Assembly: GCA_040880125.1 (NCBI GenBank)
Contig: JBBDJB010000031.1
Span: 42,483 to 106,482 of the forward strand
Length of the DNA: 64,000 nucleotides
DNA from: JBBDJB01 sp040880125
GTDB lineage: Bacteria; Planctomycetota; Planctomycetia; Pirellulales; JBBDJB01
Reading direction: 5' to 3'
This document shows, piece after piece, positions 8,431 through 16,993 of the stretch. The notes under the pieces are model-generated. The model made no database searches and had not been told where the DNA came from. It saw only the letters and a program-made list of their open reading frames with translations. Position 1 is the first letter of the stretch. Each line of letters starts with the position of its first letter. The position numbers and the translations under genes were made by a program.

Positions 8431-8846
8431 TGCCGTCACTTGTCTTTGTCTCCGCGATGCTGCTGATCGTCTCGGCGGGGCTGATCCTCTGGCATCTGAT
8501 CGAGTGGCGCAAGGTGGGTGCTCCTGCACAGGCTGGCCGCTATCGCGACTTCGTCTGGCGGCGTTTTCGCCGCCGCGTGCAGGCCAGCGGCTTGATCGGC
8601 GTAATCGGGTTGATGATCCTCGCCAGCCGATGGATCGACGACCGGCGGCTCGAACTGGCGTGGTGGCTCGCCATACTGCTGTTTCTGTTCTGGCTGCTGC
8701 TGATGGCGCTGGGCGACGCGCTGTCCAGCCGCAACTACTATCAAGGGGAACACCGCCGCAACCTGGCGGAGCAGGAGAAGCTGCACACCGAAATCCGCCG
8801 CGCCGAGACGACTGGCGGCGCAGACTCCGGCACACCGGCAGATTGA
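8430..8846 (+). CDS. Small membrane protein of unknown function
   Basis: A 138-residue protein starting at the ATG that overlaps the previous stop by one base (TGATG). Three hydrophobic segments are visible: residues about 1-20 (VFVSAMLLIVSAGLILW), 52-66 (GLIGVIGLMILAS) and 77-96 (LAWWLAILLFLFWLLLMALG). The C-terminus is charged and helical (EHRRNLAEQEKLHTEIRRAE) and probably cytoplasmic. No family is recognised. Tight coupling to the glutaminyl-cyclase-like gene suggests a shared membrane-linked task, which is inference. Confidence 0.72.
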   Translation: MPSLVFVSAMLLIVSAGLILWHLIEWRKVGAPAQAGRYRDFVWRRFRRRVQASGLIGVIGLMILASRWIDDRRLELAWWLAILLFLFWLLLMALGDALSSRNYYQGEHRRNLAEQEKLHTEIRRAETTGGADSGTPAD

Positions 8847-9045
8847 GCCGGCACCATTAAGTTGGCCTATAAGTCCTGGCGCCGTCTGCCACGCAGATCG
8901 AGCTGCTCTTGAATTGACCATCTTCGAGCTCACCGATACATTGAAGCCGCGTGCGGGAAAAGCATTGCATCATCGCGGGGCGGAATTGCCCCGCGGGCCA
9001 CTGTTCGGATGCGAGCCCCGCCCGACGCACTCGCGGGTACTGCTG

Positions 9046-9699
9046 ATGGACCCTTTCCGTATCTGCCTGGCGATTGGTCCGCTTTCGGTTTACTGCCTGC
9101 TGTTGGGGCTAATGAACTTGTCGCGGCGGCCGTTTCTTACGACCGGCGCCCGAGACACCGCGGCGCTGGGCGTCGCCCTTGCTGGGCTGGCCGTGGTGGG
9201 CCCGCTGGAACTGTTCATGCCCGAGGCCGCCACCGCGCAGTTCGGGCAGCCGTTCGTGTGGCTGCTGCTGGTCTCCTTCTATGTTCTGTGCGTGACCTGT
9301 TTGGTGATGCTCAGCCGTCCGCGGCTGGTGATCTACAACACGAGCCTGGATGAGCTGCGGCCCGTGCTGGCCGAGGTCGTTGCCGCGGTCGACCCGGACG
9401 CCCGTTGGGCGGGCGAAAGCCTGTATCTGCCGCGGCTGGGCGTGCAGTTGCACCTGGATAGCTTCCCGGTGATGCGCAACGTCTCGCTCATCGCCAGCGG
9501 CGACCGCCAGGACCTGGCCGGCTGGCGGCAATTGGAGATCAGCCTCGCCTCGGCGCTGTCCGAGTCGCGCGCGGTCGGCGGTACGCGTGGGGTGGGTATG
9601 ATCACGCTGGCCGTCGTGTTGATGGCCGCCAGCATGTACTACATGCTCACGTATCCCGCCGAACTGGCTCAGGGCATGCAGGACATGCTCTGGCGATAG
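9046..9699 (+). CDS. Integral membrane protein of unknown function
   Basis: From the ATG at 9046 the protein is 217 residues, beginning MDPFRICLAIGPLSVYCLL. Three hydrophobic helices occur near the N-terminus (residues about 5-24, 38-56 and 68-91), then a soluble segment of about 85 residues with two alpha/beta-like stretches (LDELRPVLAEVVAAVDP, LYLPRLGVQLHLDSFP), then a final helix (GMITLAVVLMAASMYYMLT). The frame is open from 8914, but the extra 44 residues look non-coding. No family is recognised. The 200-base gap before it is unexplained apart from low-complexity GC sequence. Confidence 0.65.
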   Translation: MDPFRICLAIGPLSVYCLLLGLMNLSRRPFLTTGARDTAALGVALAGLAVVGPLELFMPEAATAQFGQPFVWLLLVSFYVLCVTCLVMLSRPRLVIYNTSLDELRPVLAEVVAAVDPDARWAGESLYLPRLGVQLHLDSFPVMRNVSLIASGDRQDLAGWRQLEISLASALSESRAVGGTRGVGMITLAVVLMAASMYYMLTYPAELAQGMQDMLWR

Positions 9700-9790
9700 C
9701 GGCGATTGCCCCGTACCTGCGATTCGTTTGCCCCCTATTGCTACAGCCCTCTTTCGCCTCCCCACTGTGCGCTGTAGGACCATCGTACGG

Positions 9791-10150
9791 CTACTTCTCC
9801 GCCAACCGTTTCCGCTCCTGCCGCTCGCGCTTCATTTGCGCCTGATCTTCCGGTGGAAAGACCGAGAACACCACCCGGTACGGCGTGAGCGACACGTCCG
9901 GCGATTCCTCGTAAATCTGCACCAGCTCCGCGCGAAGCGCTTCTGCCGTGGCGAAGCCGTCCGGCCGCGCGTCTTCGTCGCTCAGGCGATCCAGCGCGAC
10001 CGGTTCGACGGATTCAATCCGTATGTATCCCACGCCGGGGATGTAGCTGCGCATGCCGGCTTTCATCCGGCAGTGCGTCCACAGCCGGATCGACTGAGTC
10101 TTTTCGCCGCTGCGGATGGCGTCGAGGAATTTCTTCTTGAACAGCAACAT
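9791..10150 (-). CDS. ASCH domain protein
   Basis: A 119-residue protein starting MLLFKKKFLDAIRSGEKTQSIRLW, the opening of the ASCH fold, followed by GVGYIRIESVEPVALDRLSDEDARPDGF, which carries the usual ASCH sequence. ASCH domains are PUA-like and are proposed to bind RNA or modified nucleosides. A C-terminal basic helix (QMKRERQERKRLAEK) could add nucleic-acid affinity. The gene is alone between a plus-strand membrane protein gene and a repeat-rich spacer. Family assignment is good; target unknown. Confidence 0.8.
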   Translation of the reverse strand: MLLFKKKFLDAIRSGEKTQSIRLWTHCRMKAGMRSYIPGVGYIRIESVEPVALDRLSDEDARPDGFATAEALRAELVQIYEESPDVSLTPYRVVFSVFPPEDQAQMKRERQERKRLAEK

Positions 10151-10175
10151 CGGTGCAGAGTCCGATTATATTTTG

Positions 10176-10200
10176 GTGGCACAGACATTCGTGTCTGTGC
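10176..10200. repeat. Dispersed palindrome, family A copy 2
   Basis: Same arms as copy 1 (GCACAGACA / TGTCTGTGC), centre TTCG, 25 bases upstream of the ASCH gene start. At this position it would lie in the ASCH promoter or leader rather than act as a terminator. Confidence 0.85.
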
Positions 10201-10308
10201 GTTGAATCGCCGAGTGCCACGGCTCACCTTGTTCAGCCATGTTTCGTTCGGCCCTTGCGGGTAGCAGGACCGCTATGTGTGTTGGTGGACTAAGTCAGGT
10301 TCTCTTTA

Positions 10309-10347
10309 CCCCCTCTCCCCGGCCCTCTCCCCGCGGGGGAGAGGGAG
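10309..10347. repeat. C-rich/G-rich inverted repeat, family C copy 2
   Basis: CCCTCTCCCC ... CCGCGGGGGAGAGGG, followed within 30 bases by CACAGCGGACCCTAC as at the first copy. It lies just downstream of the DUF255 gene, which ends at 10414 on the minus strand. Confidence 0.8.
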
Positions 10348-10413
10348 CGATCGTTCGCTTCGCCGACTAGTCCGCACAGCGGACCCTACTACGCTAGTCT
10401 GCAAGAGCGGACC

Positions 10414-12423
10414 CTACTTCTCCAGGAGTTCGTCATTTACCACGGCCATCCGCGGCGCGGCAGCCGGCAGCCGGTTCAGCAGCGGCAGCGCCGCTTTGAC
10501 GGTCTTGTCCGCACGCTGGCGATAATCGTCACTCGAGAGTCGGCGGCTTAACGCGAGCAGGTTGGCGGCCGCCACCGAATTACCGGCCGGCAGAGCGCCG
10601 TCGGTCCATTTCTTGATCCGGGCGAACAGCTCCTCGTGGTCGTGCGAGGTGAAGTAAAACCCGCCGATCTTCTCGTCCCAAAACAGCTCGATCTGTTTGT
10701 CCGTCAGTTGCTGGGCCTCCTCCAGCCATCGGGCCTCGCCGGTGGCGAGGTGCAATGCGAGCAGTCCCTGGGCGACAAACGCGTAGTCGTCCAGGTAGGC
10801 GTTCAGGCTGGCCTCGCCTTGGCTGTACGTTCGCCACAGCCGGCCGTCCTCCGAGCGAAGATCCGAGAGCACGAAATTCGCGGCCCGTCGGGCGGCAGCC
10901 ACGTACCGCGGCTCTTCCAGAATTCGGCCCGCGTCGGCCAAACCGCCGATCATCAAGCCGTTCCAACTGGCGAGGATTTTGGTGTCGGTCAGCGGCCGCT
11001 TTCGCTGTGATCTTGCTTTCAGCAGCGCGGCTTTCACCGCGGCCAGTTCATCGGCGACGTGCGCTTCGCTGCGGCCTTGTTCGCCAGCCACCTCTGCGAG
11101 CGGGCGGGACTGCACCAGCACATAGCGCTCCTCGAAGTTCGGCTCGCCGCCGACGTTGTAGACCGCCTCCAACAGCGCGAACTGCTCGCTGGTGACCGCT
11201 TGCCGGAGCTGCTCCTTCGTCCAGACGTAAAACTCACCCTCGACCGCGTCCGTCTCTGCGTCCAGCGCGGAATAGAACCCGCCCTCGGGCGAGGTCATCT
11301 CGCGCAGCACGAAATCGACCAGTTCCTCGGTCACCCGGCGGTACGCAAGCTCGCCGGTGGTGGCATGCGCCCTGGCGTAGACGCCGGCGAGCTGGCCGTT
11401 GTCGTAGAGCATCTTTTCAAAGTGCGGGATCCGCCACGTGCGGTCCGTGCTGTAGCGATGAAATCCGCCGCCGACGTGGTCGCGGATGCCGCCCCGGGCC
11501 ATGTGATCGAGCGTTTTGCGCAGCATGCCGAGCGCCCGCTCATCGCCGCCGGCCGCGCGGTGCAATAGGAACTCCAAGTTCGAAGGCTCGGGAAACTTCG
11601 GCCGACGCGGATCGGCCGCCGAGTAGCCAAAGCCCCCGTGTTCTTCATCGAACTGTTTGGCGAGCCCGTCTCTTACCCGCTGGGTAGTCTCCGCGCCAGC
11701 GTCCGCCGGGAGCAGCACGGTGCGCTGCTCGAACACTCCACGGACCGCCGCGGCCAGTCGATCGCCTTGGGTGCGGACCGTGTCGGGTTCCTTTTCCCAG
11801 TACTGCTGCACGTGCCGCAGCACTTCGTCAAAGCCACGATGCCCGTCTTTCGCGCGGGGCGGGTAGTAGGTGCCGCCCATTACGGGCTTGCCCTCGGGCG
11901 TGAGGAACATCGACAGCGGCCAGCCGCCGGACTGCGGCGTGCCCACCAGCTCGAAGAATACCTGCAGCGAGGTCATGTAGAGATCGTCGACGTCGGGCCG
12001 CTCCTCGCGGTCGACCTTGATGCAGACGAAGTGCTCATTCATGTACTGGGCGATCTGGTCGTTGCTGAACGTCTCGCGTTCCATCACGTGGCACCAGTAG
12101 CAGCTCGAATAGCCGACCGAGAGGAAGATCATCTTGTTTTCGCGCTTCGCCTTGGCCAGGGCCTCTTCGCCCCAGGGATACCAGTCGACCGGGTTGTGCG
12201 CGTGCAGCAGCAGATAGGGACTAGTTTCGTCGGCCAGTCGATTACGGTGCTGCGGCTCGGCCGATTGCTCTTCCTGCGGCGGATTCGCTGCGGGAGTCTC
12301 CTGCGCGCGGGCCACGTGCGGCGATGAGCCGGCAGTCGGCCAACGGGCGGCCGGCCCGGGAAAGGAGAGCAACACGGTGGCGAACACCGCGACGGCAGAT
12401 GGGAGTCGGGCTGGCGCTTTCAT
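10414..12423 (-). CDS. Secreted DUF255 protein (thioredoxin-like plus six-hairpin domain, YyaL/SPATA20 family)
   Basis: About 669 residues from the ATG at 12423 (MKAPARLPSAVAVFATVLLSF), which gives a typical signal peptide; the frame is also open from 12462. The DUF255 thioredoxin fold follows: ETSPYLLLHAHNPVDWYPWG, then YSSCYWCHVMERETFSND with a CYWC motif, and DREERPDVDDLYM. The C-terminal two thirds resemble an (alpha/alpha)6 barrel, with GGIRDHVGGGFHRYSTD and ASWNGLMIGGLADAG. Such proteins are annotated as thioredoxin-domain or N-acylglucosamine-epimerase-like proteins with uncertain function. Export to the periplasm or cell surface is inferred from the signal peptide, and many family members lack one. 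The gene stands alone between repeat-containing spacers. Confidence 0.9.
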   Translation of the reverse strand: MKAPARLPSAVAVFATVLLSFPGPAARWPTAGSSPHVARAQETPAANPPQEEQSAEPQHRNRLADETSPYLLLHAHNPVDWYPWGEEALAKAKRENKMIFLSVGYSSCYWCHVMERETFSNDQIAQYMNEHFVCIKVDREERPDVDDLYMTSLQVFFELVGTPQSGGWPLSMFLTPEGKPVMGGTYYPPRAKDGHRGFDEVLRHVQQYWEKEPDTVRTQGDRLAAAVRGVFEQRTVLLPADAGAETTQRVRDGLAKQFDEEHGGFGYSAADPRRPKFPEPSNLEFLLHRAAGGDERALGMLRKTLDHMARGGIRDHVGGGFHRYSTDRTWRIPHFEKMLYDNGQLAGVYARAHATTGELAYRRVTEELVDFVLREMTSPEGGFYSALDAETDAVEGEFYVWTKEQLRQAVTSEQFALLEAVYNVGGEPNFEERYVLVQSRPLAEVAGEQGRSEAHVADELAAVKAALLKARSQRKRPLTDTKILASWNGLMIGGLADAGRILEEPRYVAAARRAANFVLSDLRSEDGRLWRTYSQGEASLNAYLDDYAFVAQGLLALHLATGEARWLEEAQQLTDKQIELFWDEKIGGFYFTSHDHEELFARIKKWTDGALPAGNSVAAANLLALSRRLSSDDYRQRADKTVKAALPLLNRLPAAAPRMAVVNDELLEK

Positions 12424-13125
12424 CGGTCTACCCAGTCTTGTGAAAGTTGGCGGCTTCGCCACATCGTCGCCTTCTTGAGTGCGGATTACAAACTCTGACA
12501 GCGGTCCCTACGGCCACAGGTTTTTTTCAACGCGCCCTTAAGGGGGGGCCCCATGTTTTGTTGAAAAAGTCAGCGTCTCTAGTGCGTGGCGCTCGAGCGC
12601 CACGCGATTTTCAAGCCAAGTTTTGCAACGGGCCGTTTCGTGAAGTGTTGAAAAAGTCTCCTCTTTCGCTTCGGTCCGGGGTGTGCCGCTAATGGGGACA
12701 TTTTGCTGCGGAACAGCAGGAGGTTTAGTGCATTTACACCCGCATCCGTGTGCTGGTCCGCGTTCGATATCGCGACAAGGCCCTCTAATAGAGTCGGTAT
12801 AGTTAGTCTCCGCCGCGGCCAATTCGCTGCGTTTATAATAGTAAAAATAAGATCGAAAGTCAAGATGTGTTGGGCGAAATTCCGCGTGCTCGGTAGAGGG
12901 CGGAGTGAAAATCCGCACCGCGACCTTTGCTGGCTACGACCCGTACTGCCCGAGCGTCTCGACGCGAGGGGAGTGAGCATTGGCGGCCTGCCCGCAGCAC
13001 GTTCGCATCGGACGAATCTGATATTGCCCAAGCGACCGATCCCCCTACAATCCCGGCTTCTTTCGCGGCTTTTCACGTCGAAAAGAACGCTCCTTCAGCT
13101 AGCACTGCCCCGCAAAGCTCGACGC
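12424..13125. other. Divergent intergenic region with palindrome and short direct repeats
   Basis: About 700 bases without a supportable gene. A perfect 22-base palindrome (arms GCGTGGCGCTC / GAGCGCCACGC) lies at 12584-12605, flanked by two copies of TTGAAAAAGTC at 12561-12571 and 12648-12658. An AT-rich patch around 12830-12855 (TTTATAATAG) could hold a -10 box for the polysaccharide export genes, but no convincing -35 is seen. The remainder shows nothing I recognise. Confidence 0.5.
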
Positions 13126-13938
13126 ATGGCCCAAGCACGATCGATTCCCTTCGAGAACGGCTATCTAGGAGAGGTTTGGGCACTCCGGTATTTTTGGCGG
13201 TCGCTGGTGCAGACCGATCTCCGCAACCGCTATAAGCGCTCCGTGCTCGGCGTCGGCTGGTCGCTCCTCCATCCGATGGCCATGACGGCCGTCATCTGCA
13301 TCTGCTTCCGGGGGATCTTCGACGTCTCGCTCCGCGAGTACGTGCCGTTTTTGATGAGCGGCATGGCCTTTTGGGCTTTCGTGGCGGGCACCACTTCCGA
13401 AGGCTGCAACGCCTTCTTTCACGCCCACGGGTTTATCAAGTCGGTACGGGTGCCGCTGGCCATTTATCCGCTGCGCGTCGTGCTGGGGACGATGTTCCAC
13501 TTTCTCATCGTGCTGGCGACCACCATCGTGGTGTGCGGCGTGTTCAAGGGCTTTGACGGCGTGCTGCCGCTTTTCAGCTTGATCCCCACGCTGGCCATTT
13601 TGATGCTGCTGGGCTGGGCCGTGGCCACGATCATGGCGTTCGCCACCGTTCACTTTCCCGACTTGCAGCACATCTCGACGATCGCCCTGCAACTGCTGTT
13701 CTACCTGACGCCGGTGATCTACCCGCCTGAGATCATCACCTCGCAGCGCATCGCCACGGTGCTGAAATTGAATCCTTTGACTTACCTGCTGGAGTTGATC
13801 CGCGACCCGGTACTCCACTCGCAATTCCCATCGGCCTCGGCGTATGTGGTGGCACTGCTGCTGCTGGGCGGGACGATGTTGGGGGCCGTGGCGGCGACGC
13901 GGCGCTGCGAGCGGCGGCTGGTGTTCGCGCTGTTGTAG
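13126..13938 (+). CDS. ABC-2 type polysaccharide export permease (Wzm-like)
   Basis: A 270-residue membrane protein with the ABC-2 permease pattern: an amphipathic N-terminal region (LRYFWRSLVQTDLRNRYKRSVLG, the typical entry into the first helix), then about six hydrophobic segments such as GWSLLHPMAMTAVICICF, FLIVLATTIVVCGVF and LQLLFYLTPVIYPPEII. The last motif, with tandem prolines, is characteristic of O-antigen and teichoic acid exporters. With the adjacent ATPase it would flip or export a lipid-linked polysaccharide across the inner membrane. The start at 13126 lacks a clear ribosome-binding site, and the frame is open to 12703, so the N-terminus is uncertain. It heads a cluster with the ATPase, glycosyltransferases and a methyltransferase. 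Confidence 0.87.
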   Translation: MAQARSIPFENGYLGEVWALRYFWRSLVQTDLRNRYKRSVLGVGWSLLHPMAMTAVICICFRGIFDVSLREYVPFLMSGMAFWAFVAGTTSEGCNAFFHAHGFIKSVRVPLAIYPLRVVLGTMFHFLIVLATTIVVCGVFKGFDGVLPLFSLIPTLAILMLLGWAVATIMAFATVHFPDLQHISTIALQLLFYLTPVIYPPEIITSQRIATVLKLNPLTYLLELIRDPVLHSQFPSASAYVVALLLLGGTMLGAVAATRRCERRLVFALL

Positions 13939-14038
13939 CGGAAGCGATGCCGGTGATGTCGAGTGCTTTCCGCCCGTGGCGGGAGCGCATGTGCGAGTGA
14001 ATTTCCCGAACGCGTCCCACAACCGGAAAGTCGGCCCG

Positions 14039-14791
14039 ATGGCCTCGATCTCGCTGCAGAACGTCGATCTCGATTTCACGGTTCGCCGGTCGCACGTGTC
14101 GCTCAAGGAGTTTTTCGTCCGCCGCTTCCAGGGCAAGCCGCTGGTCAAGCCCCGGGTTGTCCAGGCCCTCGCCGATGTGAATCTGGATGTTCGCAACGGC
14201 CAGCGGATCGGCATCGTGGGGCACAACGGGGCGGGCAAGAGCACGCTGTTGCGGCTGCTCGCCGGGGTGTACGTCCCGTCGCGCGGAGACGTCGGCATAG
14301 AGGGTCGCGTCAGCTCGCTGCTGGACATCGGACTGGGCGTCGAGCCCGATGCCACCGGCTGGGACAACATGTTCTACCGCGGCTATCTGCAGCGACAAAC
14401 GCCCGACGAGCTGCGGCGGCTGTCAGGAGAGATCGCCGAGTTCAGCGAGTTGGGCGACTTTCTCGACCTGCCGGTCCGCTGCTATTCCAGCGGCATGATC
14501 GTCCGGCTGATGTTCTCGATCGCCACGGCCATCGAGCCGGAGATCCTGCTGGTCGACGAGGTGTTCGGCGCCGGGGACATCGCGTTCCAGGAAAAGGCCA
14601 TCCGCCGCATGTTCGAGATGGTCGAGCGGGCTCGGATCATGGTCATGGCCAGCCACGATCTGAACCTGGTGCGGCAGTTGTGCGACACGGTGGTGTGGAT
14701 GGATCACGGCCGCGTCCGCATGCAGGGTAGCCCCGATGTTGTGACCAAAGCGTACGAAGACTTCATGCACAAGCTTAGCGAAGCCGCGTGA
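14039..14791 (+). CDS. ABC transporter ATP-binding protein for polysaccharide export (Wzt-like)
   Basis: From the ATG at 14039 the protein is 250 residues. It carries Walker A GHNGAGKST, the polysaccharide-type signature YSSGMIVRLMFSIATAIEP (C-loop) and Walker B ILLVDEVFGAGD followed by the SHD switch (MASHDLNLV). The N-terminal RRSHVSLKEFFVRRFQGK stretch is usual for O-antigen and teichoic acid exporters. There is no C-terminal carbohydrate-binding domain such as that in E. coli O9a Wzt. Possible GTG starts lie upstream at 13991 and 13997. It follows the permease gene by about 100 bases, and the two should form a transporter. Confidence 0.9.
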   Translation: MASISLQNVDLDFTVRRSHVSLKEFFVRRFQGKPLVKPRVVQALADVNLDVRNGQRIGIVGHNGAGKSTLLRLLAGVYVPSRGDVGIEGRVSSLLDIGLGVEPDATGWDNMFYRGYLQRQTPDELRRLSGEIAEFSELGDFLDLPVRCYSSGMIVRLMFSIATAIEPEILLVDEVFGAGDIAFQEKAIRRMFEMVERARIMVMASHDLNLVRQLCDTVVWMDHGRVRMQGSPDVVTKAYEDFMHKLSEAA

Positions 14792-14803
14792 GAGGGCCCG
14801 ATC

Positions 14804-14893
14804 GTAGCTGGACTCGTGAGAGTTCAGCCGAATCCGGAGCGAATCTGAATTCTCACGAATTCAGCTACGCACAGACAGGAATGTCTGTGCCAC
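14804..14893. repeat. Composite repeat: family B palindrome plus family A copy 3
   Basis: Bases 14804-14868 form an imperfect 24-base-arm palindrome beginning GTAGCTGGACTCGTGAG and ending TCACGAATTCAGCTAC. A related copy lies at 35973-36038. Directly abutting is a family A palindrome (14869-14893, GCACAGACA...TGTCTGTGC). The pair occupies the spacer before the glycosyltransferase fusion gene. Confidence 0.85.
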
Positions 14894-14924
14894 GGATGCT
14901 CGACCGCACGAACGGCATAATCCC

Positions 14925-16967
14925 ATGACCAGTCTCATCAATGTATTCGACCCGGAGTCCAAGGCCGCAAGCGATGCGGTGGCCTCGACGATCGTGGTCA
15001 TCCCGTCGTACAACGGCCGGCATCTGCTTGAGCGGCTCGTCCCGACACTCGACGTTCCGCCGCAGCAGGTGGTGGTCGTCGACCAGGGCAACGGCGACGG
15101 CACCGAGGACTTCTGCCGCAGCCGGGGCATGCACTGCCTGCAACTCGGCTCGCCCGCGTCGTTCACCTCTGCCTCGAACGCCGGCACCCGGTGGGCGCTG
15201 GACCGCGGCGCGCAGTACGTGTGCCTGCTGAATAACGACGTCGAGCTGTCCACGCCGGTGGTGCATCAGCTTTCGGAGCTTTGCGCCCGGGAGCCGTCGA
15301 TCGGCGCGGCCGCGCCGACGCAGATCGCCGTGGTGGCGGACCGGGAGATTCTGATTTACCGAGTAGGCTGGGACTGCGGCACTGCCCGCTTCGAGCACGA
15401 TCTGACTCCGCCGCTCGGCCGACCGGAGACATTGGAAGCGGACTATTGCGAGTTTACCTGCGTCGTCGTTCCGGCCCGAGTGTTTCGTGAGGTGGGCCTG
15501 CTGGACGACCGGTTCGGCTTCTATTACGAGGACGCGGATTTCGGTTTCCGGTTGGGCCAGCGCGGCTATCGGGCCGTCTATCTTCAGGCGGCGCAAATCC
15601 GGCATTACATGTCCGCCACGATCGGCCAGTGGCCGCGGAAGAAGAAGCACTTCGTCGAGCAGAACCGGCAATACTTTCAGCAAAAGCACGTGCGGCCCCG
15701 CGTCTCGTACACGGCCCCGAATGCCCCGGCGCCGTCTTCCTGGTCCGTGTGCAACGTGCAGCTCGCCCGGCACATCCATCGACTGGGCTTGCACGCCGAC
15801 GGCGCTCCGCTGATGCGGCTGGGACATCCCGGCATCGACTGCGACTACCTCTTCACCGTCTGGGAGACGACGCGGCTGCCGGAGGAGTTTTGCCAGGCGG
15901 CCCGACGATATCAGCATCTTTTCGTCCCTTCGCACTGGGGCGAAGAAGTGCTCCGCGGGCACGACATTCCAAACGTCTCCATGGTGCCGCTGGGCGTCGA
16001 TACCGACGTCAACAGCCCCTGGGGGGAGGCGTTCGACTATCAGGCTGAAAAGGTATTCCTCACCGTCGCCTGGCATCAGACGCGCAAAGCGCTGCCGACG
16101 ACACTGGCCGCCTGGGATGCCACGCTGGCCGGCCGTGGCGATACGCTTTTGGTCGTCTACGGGTGGCACAACCCTTGGCGGAAGCTCGGCACGCCCAGCT
16201 CGTGCACCGTGTATGGAAAGCTGCGGCGGATCTGGTTCCGGGAGCGCGGGCTGCTCTTCCTGGAGCCGGTCGAGCCGCTGACTGCGGCGGAACTGGCGGA
16301 ACTGTATCGCGGCGCAGACGTGCTTGTCTCCAATTCGCACAGCGAAGGCTTTGGGCTGACCATCGTCGAGGCGATGGCCTGTGGAACGCTTACGATCGTG
16401 CCTGCCTACAGCGCCACGGCGGAGTTCATCGCGGGCGAGAATTGCCTGCCCATTTCGGGCGTGCCCGTCTCGGCGGATTACTCGGACAAGGGTTTTCACG
16501 ACGTGGGCCAGTGGTGGAATCCCTCGCTGGAGGATCTCAAGTCCCAGCTTCTGGCCGCCTACCACATGACGCCGGAAGAATGTCAGCCGATGCTTCACGC
16601 GGCGCGGCAGCACGTGCTGCGGCACTACACCTGGCGGCGGGCTGCGTTCGAGATGAAGGCGTCTCTCGACGCAATTCAGGGCGAGACGGTCTGGCAGACG
16701 CGCAGGACGTCGCGGCTGTTCCCTGTCTGGAACAGCGCCGTTCGCCGCGCCGAGCAAGCCGCCGGCCGCACCATTGTGAAAATAGCAGCCAAGGCAAAGC
16801 GCTTCGGCGAGGTGCTTGCCAGTCGCGGGGCCTTTGATGCCGGCGTGGCCGCGGCCACCTTTACACTGCGCAAGGCCCGGACGTCGATCGTTCCGCCGAA
16901 GCCGGCGCCACCGGCGATTGCACCGCCGATTGAGGCCGAAGTGCGTGACTCGAAGGATGCCGCGTAA
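14925..16967 (+). CDS. Bifunctional glycosyltransferase, GT2 domain fused to GT4 domain
   Basis: A 680-residue protein. Residues about 20-250 form a GT2 (GT-A fold) domain: STIVVIPSYNGRHLLERL, CLLNNDVELS with the DxD-like NND element, and FGFYYEDADFGFRLGQRG with the catalytic ED. Residues about 260-590 form a GT-B domain of family GT4, with FVPSHWGEEVL, LTVAWHQTRKALP and HSEGFGLTIVEAMACGT (the E-x7-E motif). The last 90 residues are basic and unassigned. The enzyme probably adds two sugars to the growing chain exported by the neighbouring transporter. The start MTSLINVFDP is the first ATG after the composite repeat. Donor and acceptor sugars are unknown. Confidence 0.88.
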   Translation: MTSLINVFDPESKAASDAVASTIVVIPSYNGRHLLERLVPTLDVPPQQVVVVDQGNGDGTEDFCRSRGMHCLQLGSPASFTSASNAGTRWALDRGAQYVCLLNNDVELSTPVVHQLSELCAREPSIGAAAPTQIAVVADREILIYRVGWDCGTARFEHDLTPPLGRPETLEADYCEFTCVVVPARVFREVGLLDDRFGFYYEDADFGFRLGQRGYRAVYLQAAQIRHYMSATIGQWPRKKKHFVEQNRQYFQQKHVRPRVSYTAPNAPAPSSWSVCNVQLARHIHRLGLHADGAPLMRLGHPGIDCDYLFTVWETTRLPEEFCQAARRYQHLFVPSHWGEEVLRGHDIPNVSMVPLGVDTDVNSPWGEAFDYQAEKVFLTVAWHQTRKALPTTLAAWDATLAGRGDTLLVVYGWHNPWRKLGTPSSCTVYGKLRRIWFRERGLLFLEPVEPLTAAELAELYRGADVLVSNSHSEGFGLTIVEAMACGTLTIVPAYSATAEFIAGENCLPISGVPVSADYSDKGFHDVGQWWNPSLEDLKSQLLAAYHMTPEECQPMLHAARQHVLRHYTWRRAAFEMKASLDAIQGETVWQTRRTSRLFPVWNSAVRRAEQAAGRTIVKIAAKAKRFGEVLASRGAFDAGVAAATFTLRKARTSIVPPKPAPPAIAPPIEAEVRDSKDAA

Positions 16968-16993
16968 GCGCTTCCACGTGAAAGGACTTCCCG

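Noticed and set aside
7189..8835. Minus-strand extension of the DUF4254 reading frame, more than 500 codons long
   Set aside because: It is antisense to the M28 gene and its translation is low-complexity Arg/His-rich; only the part after 7188 has family resemblance.
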